34,094 nt of DNA from Bacteroidota bacterium (GTDB taxonomy: Bacteria > Bacteroidota > Bacteroidia > Bacteroidales > UBA1715): the NCBI GenBank assembly GCA_009786075.1, contig WQTX01000023.1:1-34094 (forward strand), written 5' to 3'. The notes under the pieces are model-generated. The model was not told the origin of the DNA. It was given only the letters and a program-made list of their open reading frames with translations, and did not search any database. The translations under genes and the position numbers were made by a program. Shown here one piece after another: positions 8,150 to 17,337 of this stretch. Within the stretch, counting starts at the first letter, position 1. Each line of letters opens with the position of its first letter.

Positions 8150-8914
8150 TTAATAAAACGGAGTAAACTTTCCATCAAAAACATATTCCAAATTACGATT
8201 TCGCTCTCCAATTTTTTTTGCCGGCACGCCTGTTACTATTGCAAATGGTTCAACATCTTTCGTTACTACCGCACCGGCAGCAACAACAGCACCCTCTCCA
8301 ATTGTTACACCATGCAATATTGTTGTATTAGGTCCTAACCAAGCCCTGTTGCCAATTATAACCCGAAAATCACTTGAAGAATTACATCTAAAAAAGGCAT
8401 CTCTATGGTCATGTTGCTCTGTCCATATCGAAACATTTGAACTGAAATTTACGTTTTCACCTATTTTAATTCCATTGCGTGCATCAAGTATTGCCTTATC
8501 GCCAATTATAGAACCTTTCCCTATTTTTAATTTATATGGCGCTCTTATTTCTGCACCAAAGTATATAATCGCATTTTTCTCCATTATTACTAAATAGATA
8601 TTTTTGTACAAGAAATCCCTAATAGTATGAGATGGTATCATTGACACTTGAAATAAAGAATATCGTATATAGCCACTAAAATAACGAAGTAAAAAAAGCA
8701 CAAAAGATTTTACACCCGTTTTTTTACTTGTTTTACGTTCCGGTGTTTCGTTTGCAAAATTGTTATTTTTCTTTACGTTATCCCTCCTTCTAAAAATCAA
8801 AAAATATAATCTCATAGGCAACATTGCCAATAGAAATAGTAACCATTTGCCTATTAATAGTAATAGTACGGTTATCAATAAAATTTCGGTCATATTAGAT
8901 GTTAGGATATTCAT
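8150..8914 (-). CDS. Left-handed beta-helix acyltransferase (WbbJ/WcaF-like), membrane-anchored
   Basis: This 254-residue protein starts with a strongly hydrophobic stretch (about residues 9-36), probably a membrane anchor, followed by a basic region. The second half (about 115-235) is made of hexapeptide repeats with the usual isoleucine/valine spacing (KIGKGSIIGDKAILDARNGI, TILHGVTIGEGAVVAAGAVV) and ends with TGVPAKKIG, a common end of O-acetyltransferases of the NodL/LacA/WbbJ group. The likely active-site His is in TEQHDHRD. It would O-acetylate, or transfer another acyl group to, a sugar of the repeat unit. Acetyl-CoA is the usual donor, but the ACP modules in the locus leave open an ACP-bound donor. 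Confidence 0.88.
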   Translation of the reverse strand: MNILTSNMTEILLITVLLLLIGKWLLFLLAMLPMRLYFLIFRRRDNVKKNNNFANETPERKTSKKTGVKSFVLFLLRYFSGYIRYSLFQVSMIPSHTIRDFLYKNIYLVIMEKNAIIYFGAEIRAPYKLKIGKGSIIGDKAILDARNGIKIGENVNFSSNVSIWTEQHDHRDAFFRCNSSSDFRVIIGNRAWLGPNTTILHGVTIGEGAVVAAGAVVTKDVEPFAIVTGVPAKKIGERNRNLEYVFDGKFTPFY

Positions 8915-8966
8915 AGATATTCAATTGAATTGTCTTATGTCTACAAGTCTTGTGTCTAAAAGTCTA

Positions 8967-9977
8967 TTAAACATAGCTCTCTATCAATTTCACTCCTTCC
9001 CTGCTTGGTTGTATTTCAAATGCTCCCATTGCTGCCGGAATTAAAACGCTTTCACCTTGTTTTAACGGAGAAGCCCCCCTAAATCCCCCCTCACTTCGAC
9101 TACGCTCAGCGACCGCAAGGGGGACTAATTCACAAGCACCCTGAATACACATATAAACAACAAAGGAATCCAGCGAACGATAATCTTTGATTGTGTTTCC
9201 TTTTATATTCAAAAGCCGTACTTTGAAAAAATCACAATCAATCAATTCAGTTGAATGTGAGTTGCTGTGCGCCGTTTCTTGTTTCAGTTCATTATGGGGA
9301 AGTACCGAAAAATCCAATGCTTCAATAGCTTCTTTGGTATGCAATTCTCGTGAAACACCGTTTGCATCTTTCCGTCCATAATCATATACACGATAAGTAA
9401 TATCGGAACTTTGTTGAATTTCGGCAACCAAAAGACCTTTGCCAATAGCGTGAATGCGTCCGGCAGGAATAAAAAACACATCGCCTGATTTTGGGTAATG
9501 GCGTACTAACACTTCTTCGAGCGTATTTTCCTGCACTCGCTTTTTATATTCCTCAACGGAAATAGATTTTGAAAAACCCGAAATCAACGTAGCATTTGGC
9601 TCAGCATCAATAATATACCAAATTTCGGTTTTTCCTAAACAAGCGTGTCGCCGCTGCGCTAATTTATCACAAGGGTGCACTTGCACGCTGCAATGATCTT
9701 TGGTATCAATGAATTTGAACAATAGCGGAAGTTCGTTTTTGTATTTTTGGTATATTTTTTTTCCTAAAATTTTGTTTTTGTGTTGTTCTATCAATTCTGT
9801 CAATTGTTTCCCTTGCCACTCGCCATTTGTTACCACCGACACATAATTGGGCACGGTTGAAATTTCCCAACTTTCGCCGATATTTTGGCGAATAGGGGAA
9901 ATTCCTTTGAAAGTAGAGATTTTTTCTCCGCCCCAGATAACTTCTTTTAGTATGGTATTGAATTTTAGGGGGTACAT
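8967..9977 (-). CDS. manA: Mannose-6-phosphate isomerase, class I short form
   Basis: This 336-residue cupin-type isomerase interconverts fructose 6-phosphate and mannose 6-phosphate using zinc. The expected metal ligands are visible: Gln99 and His101 (SVQVHP), Glu118 (KTEIW) and His176 (PAGRIHAIG). The conserved Arg of ITYRVYDYGR is also present. Residues 285-303 (VPLAVAERSRSEGGFRGAS) do not look like native ManA; they are the translation of a palindromic repeat (9071-9126) inserted in frame between two strands of the C-terminal cupin. The active site lies upstream of the insertion, so the enzyme may still work. No GDP-mannose genes are in the window, so Man-6-P would have to be converted elsewhere. 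Confidence 0.93.
   Translation of the reverse strand: MYPLKFNTILKEVIWGGEKISTFKGISPIRQNIGESWEISTVPNYVSVVTNGEWQGKQLTELIEQHKNKILGKKIYQKYKNELPLLFKFIDTKDHCSVQVHPCDKLAQRRHACLGKTEIWYIIDAEPNATLISGFSKSISVEEYKKRVQENTLEEVLVRHYPKSGDVFFIPAGRIHAIGKGLLVAEIQQSSDITYRVYDYGRKDANGVSRELHTKEAIEALDFSVLPHNELKQETAHSNSHSTELIDCDFFKVRLLNIKGNTIKDYRSLDSFVVYMCIQGACELVPLAVAERSRSEGGFRGASPLKQGESVLIPAAMGAFEIQPSREGVKLIESYV
9071..9126. repeat. Palindromic repeat element inserted in the manA coding sequence
   Basis: The segment begins AAGCCCCCCTAAATCCCCCC and ends AGGGGGACT, with CTTCGACTACGCTCAGCG in between. The same core without the middle part occurs at 33821-33850 and, inverted, at 34001-34032 in this window. A related CTTCGACTTCGTTCAGCG piece follows the copy at 33821. 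The three copies mark it as a dispersed element; this copy is read through in frame as part of ManA. Confidence 0.85.
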
Positions 9978-10005
9978 TGCAATAGGAGTTACTGAATACT
10001 AAAAA

Positions 10006-11319
10006 TCATTTCCCAACACAGAAATACTTAAATTTCTGCTCTTTTATTTCTTCCGAATCGTAAATATTACGTCCATCAATCAACACATTGTCGTTCATTG
10101 ATTTTTGAATTACGCCCCAGCTTGGCAGGCGGAATTGTTTCCATTCGGTAAGCACCAGTAAAGCATCGGCATTGAGCACGGCATCGTACATATCGCTGCC
10201 GTATTCTACAACATCGCCAATTCGGCGTTTACATTCTTCCATTGCCACAGGGTCGAACACACGCACTTTGCAACCGGCTTTGAGCAGCAAATCAATTGTT
10301 ACGAGCGAAGTTGCTTCACGCATATCGTCGGTTTCCGGTTTGAACGCCAAGCCCCAAATTGCAACAGTTTTTCCTTGCAAATTGCCGTTATAATGTTTGT
10401 TCAATTTGTTGAAAACCAATTCTTTTTGTGTGTCGTTTACATTTTCTACAGCTTTCAACACTTGCATGTTGTAACCGTGTTGTTCGGCAGTTTTTATCAA
10501 CGCTTTCACATCTTTTGGAAAACACGAACCACCGTAACCACAACCCGGATACAAAAATTTTGTGCCGATTCGAGTATCCGAACCAATTCCTTTGCGCACC
10601 ATATTCACGTCGGCACCAACGATTTCACATAAATTGGCAATATCGTTCATAAAACTAATGCGAGTGGCAAGCATGGCATTGGCGGCATATTTAATCATTT
10701 CCGCCGAAGGAATATCGGTAAAGATTACTCGAAAATTGTTCAAGAAAAACGGACGATACAATTTCGTCATCAATTCCTTCGCTCGTTCGCTTTCCACGCC
10801 TACCACCACACGGTCGGGAGTCATAAAATCAGAAATAGCCGCTCCTTCTTTCAAAAATTCGGGATTTGAGGCTACGTCAAATGGAATTTGCACACCACGT
10901 TTGTCCAATTCTTCTTGAATAACGGCTTTTACTTTCTTGGCTGTTCCAACAGGAACTGTACTTTTTGTAACCAAAAGCACATATTTTTGCATATTGCGCC
11001 CTATGGTGCGAGCCACTTCCAACACATATTTCAAATCCGCCGAACCGTCTTCGTCGGGCGGCGTGCCTACTGCGCTGAAAATTATTTCAACCTCATCGAG
11101 ACAATCCAAAAGATTGGTTGTAAAATTCAAACGTCCTTCTTTGTGATTGCGCACTACCATTTCGTCTAATCCGGGTTCGTAAATCGGAATATTACCTTGT
11201 AACAAACGTTCAATTTTCTTTTCATCAACGTCCACACAGGTTACGTTTACACCCATTTCGGCAAAACAAGTGCCCGATACTAAACCGACGTAGCCGGTTC
11301 CTACTACTGCTATGTTCAT
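10006..11319 (-). CDS. ugd: UDP-glucose 6-dehydrogenase
   Basis: This is a full-length (437 residues) enzyme oxidising UDP-glucose to UDP-glucuronate with two NAD. The Rossmann motif GTGYVG is at 7-12, the NPEFLKEGAA substrate loop near 152, the central-helix segment ANAMLATRISFMNDIANLCE follows residue 213, and the catalytic Cys266 lies in YGGSCFPKD. The C-terminal UDP-binding domain is intact. It provides the acidic sugar donor for this glycan or the precursor for a UDP-glucuronate-derived sugar; no epimerase or decarboxylase for UDP-glucuronate is obvious nearby. A spacer of 53 bp separates it from nagB upstream. Confidence 0.96.
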   Translation of the reverse strand: MNIAVVGTGYVGLVSGTCFAEMGVNVTCVDVDEKKIERLLQGNIPIYEPGLDEMVVRNHKEGRLNFTTNLLDCLDEVEIIFSAVGTPPDEDGSADLKYVLEVARTIGRNMQKYVLLVTKSTVPVGTAKKVKAVIQEELDKRGVQIPFDVASNPEFLKEGAAISDFMTPDRVVVGVESERAKELMTKLYRPFFLNNFRVIFTDIPSAEMIKYAANAMLATRISFMNDIANLCEIVGADVNMVRKGIGSDTRIGTKFLYPGCGYGGSCFPKDVKALIKTAEQHGYNMQVLKAVENVNDTQKELVFNKLNKHYNGNLQGKTVAIWGLAFKPETDDMREATSLVTIDLLLKAGCKVRVFDPVAMEECKRRIGDVVEYGSDMYDAVLNADALLVLTEWKQFRLPSWGVIQKSMNDNVLIDGRNIYDSEEIKEQKFKYFCVGK

Positions 11320-11372
11320 TTTTTATAGTTTTTTAGTTTTTTATGGATTAGTTGTTGTTTTATTTTTCCAAA

Positions 11373-12179
11373 CTACCAAATTTCTTTTCTAATGCGGTCT
11401 TCAATGTCATGGAAATAATCAACGGTACGGGCACTGAGTTCCTGCACCGCCTTCCTATCGCATACCATCATTGCCTTAGGATGTGCTTGAATGACACTGA
11501 TAGGACACATATGGGAATAAGCGCCTTCGACACCCATTTTTACAGCCATCGCTTTATTTTCGCCTACCGCAAGTACCAATAAATGCCTTGCATCGGTAAT
11601 GGTTTGCACTCCCACCGTAAGTGCATTGCGAGGAACATTTTCCAATTTACCACCGAAAAAACGTGAATTGTCGATACGTGTTTGGTGTATCAGCGTCTTT
11701 AAGCGTGTGCGCGAAGCGAGATTGGAAAAAGGTTCGTTGAACGCAATATGTCCATTCGAACCCACCCCACATAGAAAAAGGTCGATTCCGCCGACAGCCT
11801 TTATCTTATCTTCATAATCCCGACATTCCTTGAGCAAATCGGGCGCATTTCCATCGAGAATGTTAACATTTTCAGACTTGATGTCAATGTGATTAAAAAA
11901 ATTCCCCCACATGAACGTATGATAGCTTTCGGGGTGCTCTTCCGGAAGTCCTACATATTCGTCCATATTAAATGTTATAACATTTTTGAACGAAACCGCA
12001 CCTTTTTTATTGAGTTTAATCAACTCTGTATATGTTTCCAAAGGAGTGGAACCTGTGGGCAAACCCAAAACAAACGGTTTCTCCGGATTATTTTCAAAAT
12101 GTCTGTTAATCAATTTGGCAATATACTGCGATGTCCATATTGCAACATGTTTAGGGTCTTTTTCTATTATTAATCTCAT
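11373..12179 (-). CDS. nagB: Glucosamine-6-phosphate deaminase
   Basis: This 268-residue protein aligns along its length with NagB, which converts glucosamine 6-phosphate to fructose 6-phosphate plus ammonia. LGLPTGSTP binds phosphate, FNMDEYVGL carries the catalytic Asp73, and GSNGHIAFNEP carries His144 and Glu149. The position matching Asp141 of the E. coli enzyme is Asn142 here; I recall Asn at this place in some other NagB proteins, so it need not mean inactivity. A NagB gene inside a capsule operon is uncommon. With ManA next door it may balance Fru-6-P, Man-6-P and GlcN-6-P pools, or it may have been captured by chance. Confidence 0.92.
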   Translation of the reverse strand: MRLIIEKDPKHVAIWTSQYIAKLINRHFENNPEKPFVLGLPTGSTPLETYTELIKLNKKGAVSFKNVITFNMDEYVGLPEEHPESYHTFMWGNFFNHIDIKSENVNILDGNAPDLLKECRDYEDKIKAVGGIDLFLCGVGSNGHIAFNEPFSNLASRTRLKTLIHQTRIDNSRFFGGKLENVPRNALTVGVQTITDARHLLVLAVGENKAMAVKMGVEGAYSHMCPISVIQAHPKAMMVCDRKAVQELSARTVDYFHDIEDRIRKEIW

Positions 12180-12252
12180 ATTTTAGTGATATTAGTTTTT
12201 AATGGCTCGTTTGCACATTATGTTCGACAAAGATTATATTTGAGAAACATAA

Positions 12253-13062
12253 TTACTTATATTGCTCATGATTTTTTGCCGAAATTCCGTGCTTAAAGAA
12301 AAAAATTGTCATGCTTTTAATATGAAACAACATTTTTTTACCAATTTTTCGACTTGCTCGCAAATGATTGTGTATCATTCGTGATTCAGGAACATACATT
12401 ACTTTCCTTCGCATTTTCCAAGTCCGAAGACACAAATCTTCGTCTTCCAAATATAAAAAATAAGCCTCGTCGAATCCGCCTAACTCTTCAAAAAAATCTT
12501 TTGACAACAAAAATGCTGCTCCAATTGCCCAATCAATAGGCTGAATAAGGTTTGTGTCAATGTCTTTTTGCAAATAATCGTCTGTAGTTTTATTGTTAGC
12601 TTCGTCTTTTCCTCTCGAAATTACTCTATGAAATAATATTTTCAAAGAAATAAAACTTCTAACCGAATGCTGAATAGATAAATCAGGATTTAATAATTTG
12701 GGAACAACAATGCCGACTGACAAATCTTTTTCTATGTAATCCAATAAGTTATCTATCGCATTTTCTTGCAAAACAATATCAGGATTTATTAATGCTACAT
12801 ATTGCCCTTGTGCCATTGACACACCAAAGTTGTTGTTTTTGCCAAACCCTTTTTTTTCTTTGTTCTCAAAAATTCGCACTTGCGGATAATTTTCTTTTAT
12901 ATATTCCACACTTCCATCTTTGGAACAATTATCTACATATATTGCTTCAAAATTTGCTTTTGGTTGAGTTTTATTGTCATACAATGAACGATACAACTCT
13001 TTAATAAATCGCAAGTGATTCATTCCTACCGTAATTATGGATACTTTTACTTCTTCTCGCAT
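12253..13062 (-). CDS. Family 2 glycosyltransferase (rhamnosyltransferase-like, WbbL group)
   Basis: This 269-residue cytoplasmic GT-A glycosyltransferase has the N-terminal VSIITVGMNHLRF strand, an early acidic motif YVDNCSKDGS, a nucleotide-binding LINPDIVL (DXD equivalent) and a late FLYLEDEDLCLR motif with the probable catalytic acid. This pattern is typical of WbbL-like rhamnosyltransferases and related GT2 enzymes. No dTDP-rhamnose genes are in the window, so the donor is unknown. It starts two bases after the preceding GT4 gene ends. A C-terminal basic/aromatic segment (about 240-262) may associate with the membrane. Confidence 0.9.
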   Translation of the reverse strand: MREEVKVSIITVGMNHLRFIKELYRSLYDNKTQPKANFEAIYVDNCSKDGSVEYIKENYPQVRIFENKEKKGFGKNNNFGVSMAQGQYVALINPDIVLQENAIDNLLDYIEKDLSVGIVVPKLLNPDLSIQHSVRSFISLKILFHRVISRGKDEANNKTTDDYLQKDIDTNLIQPIDWAIGAAFLLSKDFFEELGGFDEAYFLYLEDEDLCLRTWKMRRKVMYVPESRMIHNHLRASRKIGKKMLFHIKSMTIFFFKHGISAKNHEQYK

Positions 13063-13064
13063 AG

Positions 13065-14180
13065 TTATTTGTTAAATAGTTCTATATACGCTTTTTGATA
13101 TGCCTCCGACATCACTTTTGCAGTGTAAAAATCACAAAAAACATCTTGTATATTTTTTGTAGCTTCTTCTGCATCAAATTGCAAAATTTCATTGATTTTG
13201 GCGTGAGTGTCTTCTATATTTTTATTGTCAAAAATAAAGCCAACGCTATTTTGGGGAAATCTCTGCAAAACTTCTCTATGAGAAGGAATGTCAGACAATA
13301 ACATAGGTAAACCAACTGTCATACTTTCCAAAATGGTGTTTGCTAATCCTTCCACATCTGATGCAGAAACATAATAGTTAGCAGCTTTTAAGTAATCATA
13401 CACCCGTGCTGTAAAACCCGGAATAATGATATTACTTTGGGCTTTTTGTTTCAATGTTTCCCACAAAGGTCCATTACCAAGCATTATTAAACCTATATTT
13501 TTTTCTTCTAACGAATTAAATACCTCAACCAAAAAATCAGGATTTTTTTCGTTAGAAAAACGACCTATAAAAATAAAATATTTACGAGAGTTGTCTATTC
13601 CAAGTTCAGTGCGTATTTTTCTTTTCTCTTCCTCATTGCGTTGCCATATAGGCAAAGAAGAACCATTGGGAATACTCAAAATATTCCAACCTTTGTTTTC
13701 TTTATATAATTCGCCCACACTCAAAGCGCAACCTATTGGCAAATCACATTTTCGAGTAAAAAAATGATTTAAAGTATTGACAATGTCGCCTTTAAATTTT
13801 CCGTATAAAATCTGCTGTTGCAGTCCCGGATAAATATGAATAGTATAAACTCTTTTATATTTTCTCGGCAAAAAGCACATCAAATATAATGAACGCGGAC
13901 AATGAGCGTGCAATTTGTCGGGATTAATTGTTTTTACTTGTTTTCTCAAAGCCGAATATAATTTTAACGGATTGAGAAAGCGGTTAGGCGATAGTTGATA
14001 GATTGTAATAGGAAATTTAGAAAATTCTTGAAATCTTGAATTTTCTTTTTCGGGAACAAGCGTTACTATCGAAACATCAAATTTGTCAAAATCCAAGTAT
14101 TGTATAATGTTATACATTACATTGGTTGGTCCTTCGTTACAAAGCGAGGAGATTAAATAACAGATATGTGTTTTTTTCAT
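13065..14180 (-). CDS. Family 4 glycosyltransferase (GT-B)
   Basis: This 371-residue GT-B enzyme has an N-terminal acceptor domain opening with a glycine-poor loop (SLCNEGPTNV), then the GT4 donor domain: FIGRFSNEKNPD near residue 205, and the EX7E motif EGLANTILE inside ASDVEGLANTILESMTVGLP. GT4 enzymes are retaining transferases using nucleotide sugars; the sugar cannot be told from the sequence. It lies between the FrhB-like gene (eight bases upstream) and the GT2 gene. It is one of four glycosyltransferases in the locus. Confidence 0.92.
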   Translation of the reverse strand: MKKTHICYLISSLCNEGPTNVMYNIIQYLDFDKFDVSIVTLVPEKENSRFQEFSKFPITIYQLSPNRFLNPLKLYSALRKQVKTINPDKLHAHCPRSLYLMCFLPRKYKRVYTIHIYPGLQQQILYGKFKGDIVNTLNHFFTRKCDLPIGCALSVGELYKENKGWNILSIPNGSSLPIWQRNEEEKRKIRTELGIDNSRKYFIFIGRFSNEKNPDFLVEVFNSLEEKNIGLIMLGNGPLWETLKQKAQSNIIIPGFTARVYDYLKAANYYVSASDVEGLANTILESMTVGLPMLLSDIPSHREVLQRFPQNSVGFIFDNKNIEDTHAKINEILQFDAEEATKNIQDVFCDFYTAKVMSEAYQKAYIELFNK

Positions 14181-14188
14181 AACAATTA

Positions 14189-15370
14189 TTAGTTCAAAAA
14201 TCTTTTCAATAAACTCAATAAACCTATTTTATACAACATCGGTTTAAACAAAAACACCAATCTTTTTTTCATTGATAACGGAAAATATTTTTCTATCAAC
14301 TGAGGCACTTCTAATTTGTCAATATCATTAAAAAAATCTTCTCTGTGAGTGTTAGGAATGGTGCTGTTTTCTACCATTATGCCGTCCAACTTTATTGCTT
14401 TTTCAACATTTGCCGGACAATATTTTAACGTTGCTTTGATTTCTTCAAAGACAGAATTTCCTTTCTCCGAATGTAGCAATACCATTGTTGTTCCTTTGTC
14501 ATCGTCCATTGATTTATCAAATTCATTAACATGCCAACAATCAAACAATGTTATATCTGCTTCTCTTTTTATTGTTTTGAAATGACACTTAAAGCAAGAC
14601 GGACGACTATTCAAATCTTCAAAAAAAGTATGTTTAAAAAATTGTAAGTCGCGTCCGCTATATAGTTTTTTCCCGTTTTCAAATCCCAATGCCATAGTAG
14701 AGCCTGCATAACCATATCGTTTATCTCTAAAAGAAACATAATTTAATTTAGATTTTGCCAAAAATTCATTATGTTGCAAATATTTCTTCAATATTTTAGG
14801 ACTTGGTGTTCCTCTGCATACAAAGTCCAAAAGTATGAGGTTATCATATTTTTTCCGCAAAAAAGACCGAAATCCATTCATTTGGCAAGGTGTCCCGGCA
14901 AAGAGAACCAATTTGTTTTCATCAAGGAATTGTTTTGCCTTTGAGAAAATGTCTTTCATATCGCTTTGCACATATTTTGATGAGCGAAATTTTGACAACT
15001 CCTCTTTTGTGCTTGCATAATTATGTTCAACCATAAAATTCTCATCATAGCAAGCTCCGAATACCACTCCATGTTTTTCTAAAACAGAATAAGCAATTGC
15101 GGTAAAAAGTCCGCCGGAAGCACTTTCAAGTCTTATTTTTTTATCTTTTATTTGTGCTGCAAAAGCAAGTGTTTCAAAATCTCTAATTTCGATAGGCTTA
15201 GATATTGGACAAATTTTTTCGCACAAATTGCAATTATTACAAACCACCGTGTTTACTTGTGGATACAAATAGCCTTCGTTATCAGCTTTCATATCTATAC
15301 ACTTTTTCGGGCATACTGCGTAACAAGCAGAACAACCCGAACACTGCGATTTGTCTTTTATCTCTATCAT
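14189..15370 (-). CDS. Ferredoxin-FrhB-like flavo/iron-sulfur protein
   Basis: This 393-residue protein has an N-terminal 2x[4Fe-4S] ferredoxin domain (Cys 10, 13, 16, 20 and 44, 47, 50, 54), then FrhB/FdhB-like N and C domains with ASGGLFTAIA, FRSSKYVQSDM, AGTPCQM and SRPSCFKCHFK. It is normally named after coenzyme F420 hydrogenase beta, but Bacteroidota are not known to make F420, so a flavin-dependent redox role fed by ferredoxin is more likely. Its ATG overlaps the stop of a pyruvyl transferase gene by ATGA; such gene pairs recur in glycan loci. The reaction is unknown; a sugar reduction or oxidation is a guess. A longer paralogue is at 25501-27321. Confidence 0.85.
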   Translation of the reverse strand: MIEIKDKSQCSGCSACYAVCPKKCIDMKADNEGYLYPQVNTVVCNNCNLCEKICPISKPIEIRDFETLAFAAQIKDKKIRLESASGGLFTAIAYSVLEKHGVVFGACYDENFMVEHNYASTKEELSKFRSSKYVQSDMKDIFSKAKQFLDENKLVLFAGTPCQMNGFRSFLRKKYDNLILLDFVCRGTPSPKILKKYLQHNEFLAKSKLNYVSFRDKRYGYAGSTMALGFENGKKLYSGRDLQFFKHTFFEDLNSRPSCFKCHFKTIKREADITLFDCWHVNEFDKSMDDDKGTTMVLLHSEKGNSVFEEIKATLKYCPANVEKAIKLDGIMVENSTIPNTHREDFFNDIDKLEVPQLIEKYFPLSMKKRLVFLFKPMLYKIGLLSLLKRFLN

Positions 15371-16518
15371 TTGTAATCCTTTAATGCATTAAACAAATAA
15401 CTACGACTTTCATTTCTGAAATTTTCCAAACAATGCTGAACATTGTTGTAATCAATTTCGAGTTTTAAGCAATCGTCTATATTGCTGTTTGCTTTTAAGT
15501 GCCTATTGTTTATTCCTACCGAATTTAATAAAGATTCAATACGAGAGTTGGTCGAAGCACTTGTTTTTGATTCAAAACGAGAAAATGTATAAAATTGTTT
15601 TTCGTACAACAACGAAAATATTGTGCCATGAAAAGAATCCGTTAATATATATTCTGCATTACTAATTAAATTAACAAATTCCGCAGGTCCAACATTAAAT
15701 GGTTTTTCGTCGGCAAAATTTATATCCGAAAGAACTAATTCGTCTAAATGTTGTAAGGCTATCAACTTATAGCCTGTTTTCTCCTTAAACCTATTCGCAA
15801 AATCACGATGTGGCAGATTATTCCCTAAAAAATAACAGAAAATATATTTTTCTTCAATAAATCGTTTTTCGCCTTTCAGTTCGTTCCAATATTTTTTATC
15901 TATCAAAATAGTTGGGTCGCAAACCACTGGCACATCTCTTCCTGTCAAGTTTTTTATTATTTTTTGTCCGGCAACTTCTCGTGTCGAAATAGATTGAATT
16001 CTGTTGAGATAGCGACGTGTTTTATTAATTTGCGAAGTCGGAATTGAAGACACTCCAAAACTTGGTGCGTATGTTACTTTATATTTTTCTTCGGGCACGA
16101 ACAGCAAATTAAAAAAATCTGTTCCAATGTTTATCGGATTCCAAACTTGGTCGCTACCCAACACAAAAGTATCATAATTGTCTTTGGTTGTTAATAAATC
16201 ATTCCAACCAATATGATTTCGGGAAAAAGAAAAATATTTAGTTTTAAATTCGTCAAACTTTTTTGTTCTTTCATTTAGCGACGCAAAAATATTTTTATGA
16301 AACATTTTGCAATACAAATCACGATAAACCACTCTACCCTTCATTATTAAGAGCGGAATATTGAAAATACGGATAAACTGTTTCCAGTCTTTTTTCTTGG
16401 TGTAAAGAATTATTTCATTGTCAAACCCGTTTGTTTGCAAAAAAGTATGCAGTGCGTAAGTTTGCAGCATACTTCCGTAATTTGGATTATGTACTGAAAC
16501 TAAGCCTATTTTTTTCAT
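15367..16518 (-). CDS. Polysaccharide pyruvyl transferase family protein (GSDQVW type)
   Basis: This protein has 383 residues from the ATG at 16518. An upstream in-frame ATG at 16599 would overlap the GT32 gene and add a tail that does not look like the family; the family normally begins as here with MKKIGLVSVHNPNYGSMLQTYALH. Visible motifs are LGSDQVWNP, CDPTILID and LTDSFHGTIFSLL, the last carrying the conserved His. It would transfer pyruvate (or act on another group) on a glycan. It is coupled by ATGA to the FrhB-like gene that follows. It is more similar to the copy at 19605-20777 than to the one at 6923-8146. Confidence 0.85.
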   Translation of the reverse strand: MKKIGLVSVHNPNYGSMLQTYALHTFLQTNGFDNEIILYTKKKDWKQFIRIFNIPLLIMKGRVVYRDLYCKMFHKNIFASLNERTKKFDEFKTKYFSFSRNHIGWNDLLTTKDNYDTFVLGSDQVWNPINIGTDFFNLLFVPEEKYKVTYAPSFGVSSIPTSQINKTRRYLNRIQSISTREVAGQKIIKNLTGRDVPVVCDPTILIDKKYWNELKGEKRFIEEKYIFCYFLGNNLPHRDFANRFKEKTGYKLIALQHLDELVLSDINFADEKPFNVGPAEFVNLISNAEYILTDSFHGTIFSLLYEKQFYTFSRFESKTSASTNSRIESLLNSVGINNRHLKANSNIDDCLKLEIDYNNVQHCLENFRNESRSYLFNALKDYK

Positions 16519-16553
16519 TTTGTAAAAGTTTAAAAATGATTTATAATGTTCTA

Positions 16554-17333
16554 TTATGCTTTTTTGGGAAATACAAAAAGCACTATTTTTCTTAACCAAC
16601 CAATTTTTGAAAGTCGAAATTTAATTTTTTTGAATAAACTTTGTTCAAGCCAACTTCCATTGCAATAGTGTATTACAACAGAAGAAGAAGTTGCTTTATG
16701 ATAATTTGCAAATACGGAAGAATCATATATTTGAATTCCTTCGGACAAATGTTGTTCTTTATCAATATATTTAAATCCGTATTTTTCGACTTCTAATGCG
16801 AGAATAGTTGGTATTGTAAGTCGGTTTGTAAAAACATAGTTGAAATGGTGCGAATTGTAAAAATCAAGACAATCCTTAATGAATGGGTGTCCTTTTTCAG
16901 CCCCAATTAAAGCAGAAAACATACCATTTCCGGGAACTTTTAGAATCGACTTATCTATTCTGCTTCCATCTTTCGTTAATAATTTCGATACCAAATGAAT
17001 GGTATCTCGCTGAGGACTAAATTCATAAGAAGAAAACACCCTGTGAGATAAAAACTTATCAAAAGATTGCAAAGCCTTAACGTCTGTATCCATATAAATT
17101 CCGCCAAAATGATACAGAGCATAAATGCGAGTATAATCTGCAACAAACGCAAATTTGCCTGCATCGTACGCTTCTTTTGTAAAAGGTATAGAAGTAATGT
17201 CAATATCTTGCTCTGTCCAACATTTGAAAGTATAGTCAGGCATTAGTTTCTTCCAGCCTGATATGTATTGCAAATCAGCTTTCGGCATAGGCTTAGCTCC
17301 AAACCAACAATAATGAATAATTTTAGGTACCAT
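16554..17333 (-). CDS. Family 32 glycosyltransferase (capsular, DXD-containing)
   Basis: This 259-residue enzyme begins PKIIHYCWFG, the hallmark of GT32 capsular sugar transferases related to Och1/TcdB-type enzymes, and has the DXD metal/nucleotide-sugar motif in GGIYMDTDV (Asp82, Asp84). FAFVADYTRIYALYHFGG precedes it as expected. The C-terminal end (SWLEQSLFKKIKFRLSKIG) is basic and may touch the membrane. It starts four bases after the EpsG-like polymerase gene ends. The donor and acceptor sugars are not predictable. Confidence 0.93.
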   Translation of the reverse strand: MVPKIIHYCWFGAKPMPKADLQYISGWKKLMPDYTFKCWTEQDIDITSIPFTKEAYDAGKFAFVADYTRIYALYHFGGIYMDTDVKALQSFDKFLSHRVFSSYEFSPQRDTIHLVSKLLTKDGSRIDKSILKVPGNGMFSALIGAEKGHPFIKDCLDFYNSHHFNYVFTNRLTIPTILALEVEKYGFKYIDKEQHLSEGIQIYDSSVFANYHKATSSSVVIHYCNGSWLEQSLFKKIKFRLSKIGWLRKIVLFVFPKKA

Positions 17334-17337
17334 TTTA

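Noticed and set aside
10562-10918. Plus-strand open frames over ugd and other minus-strand genes, such as 883-1260 and 23865-24047
   Set aside because: They lie entirely opposite well-supported genes, have no family features and are explained as antisense shadows.
14189-15370. Coenzyme F420 metabolism from the FrhB-like proteins
   Set aside because: No F420 synthesis genes or F420-dependent partners are visible and Bacteroidota are not known to make F420; only the fold is shared.
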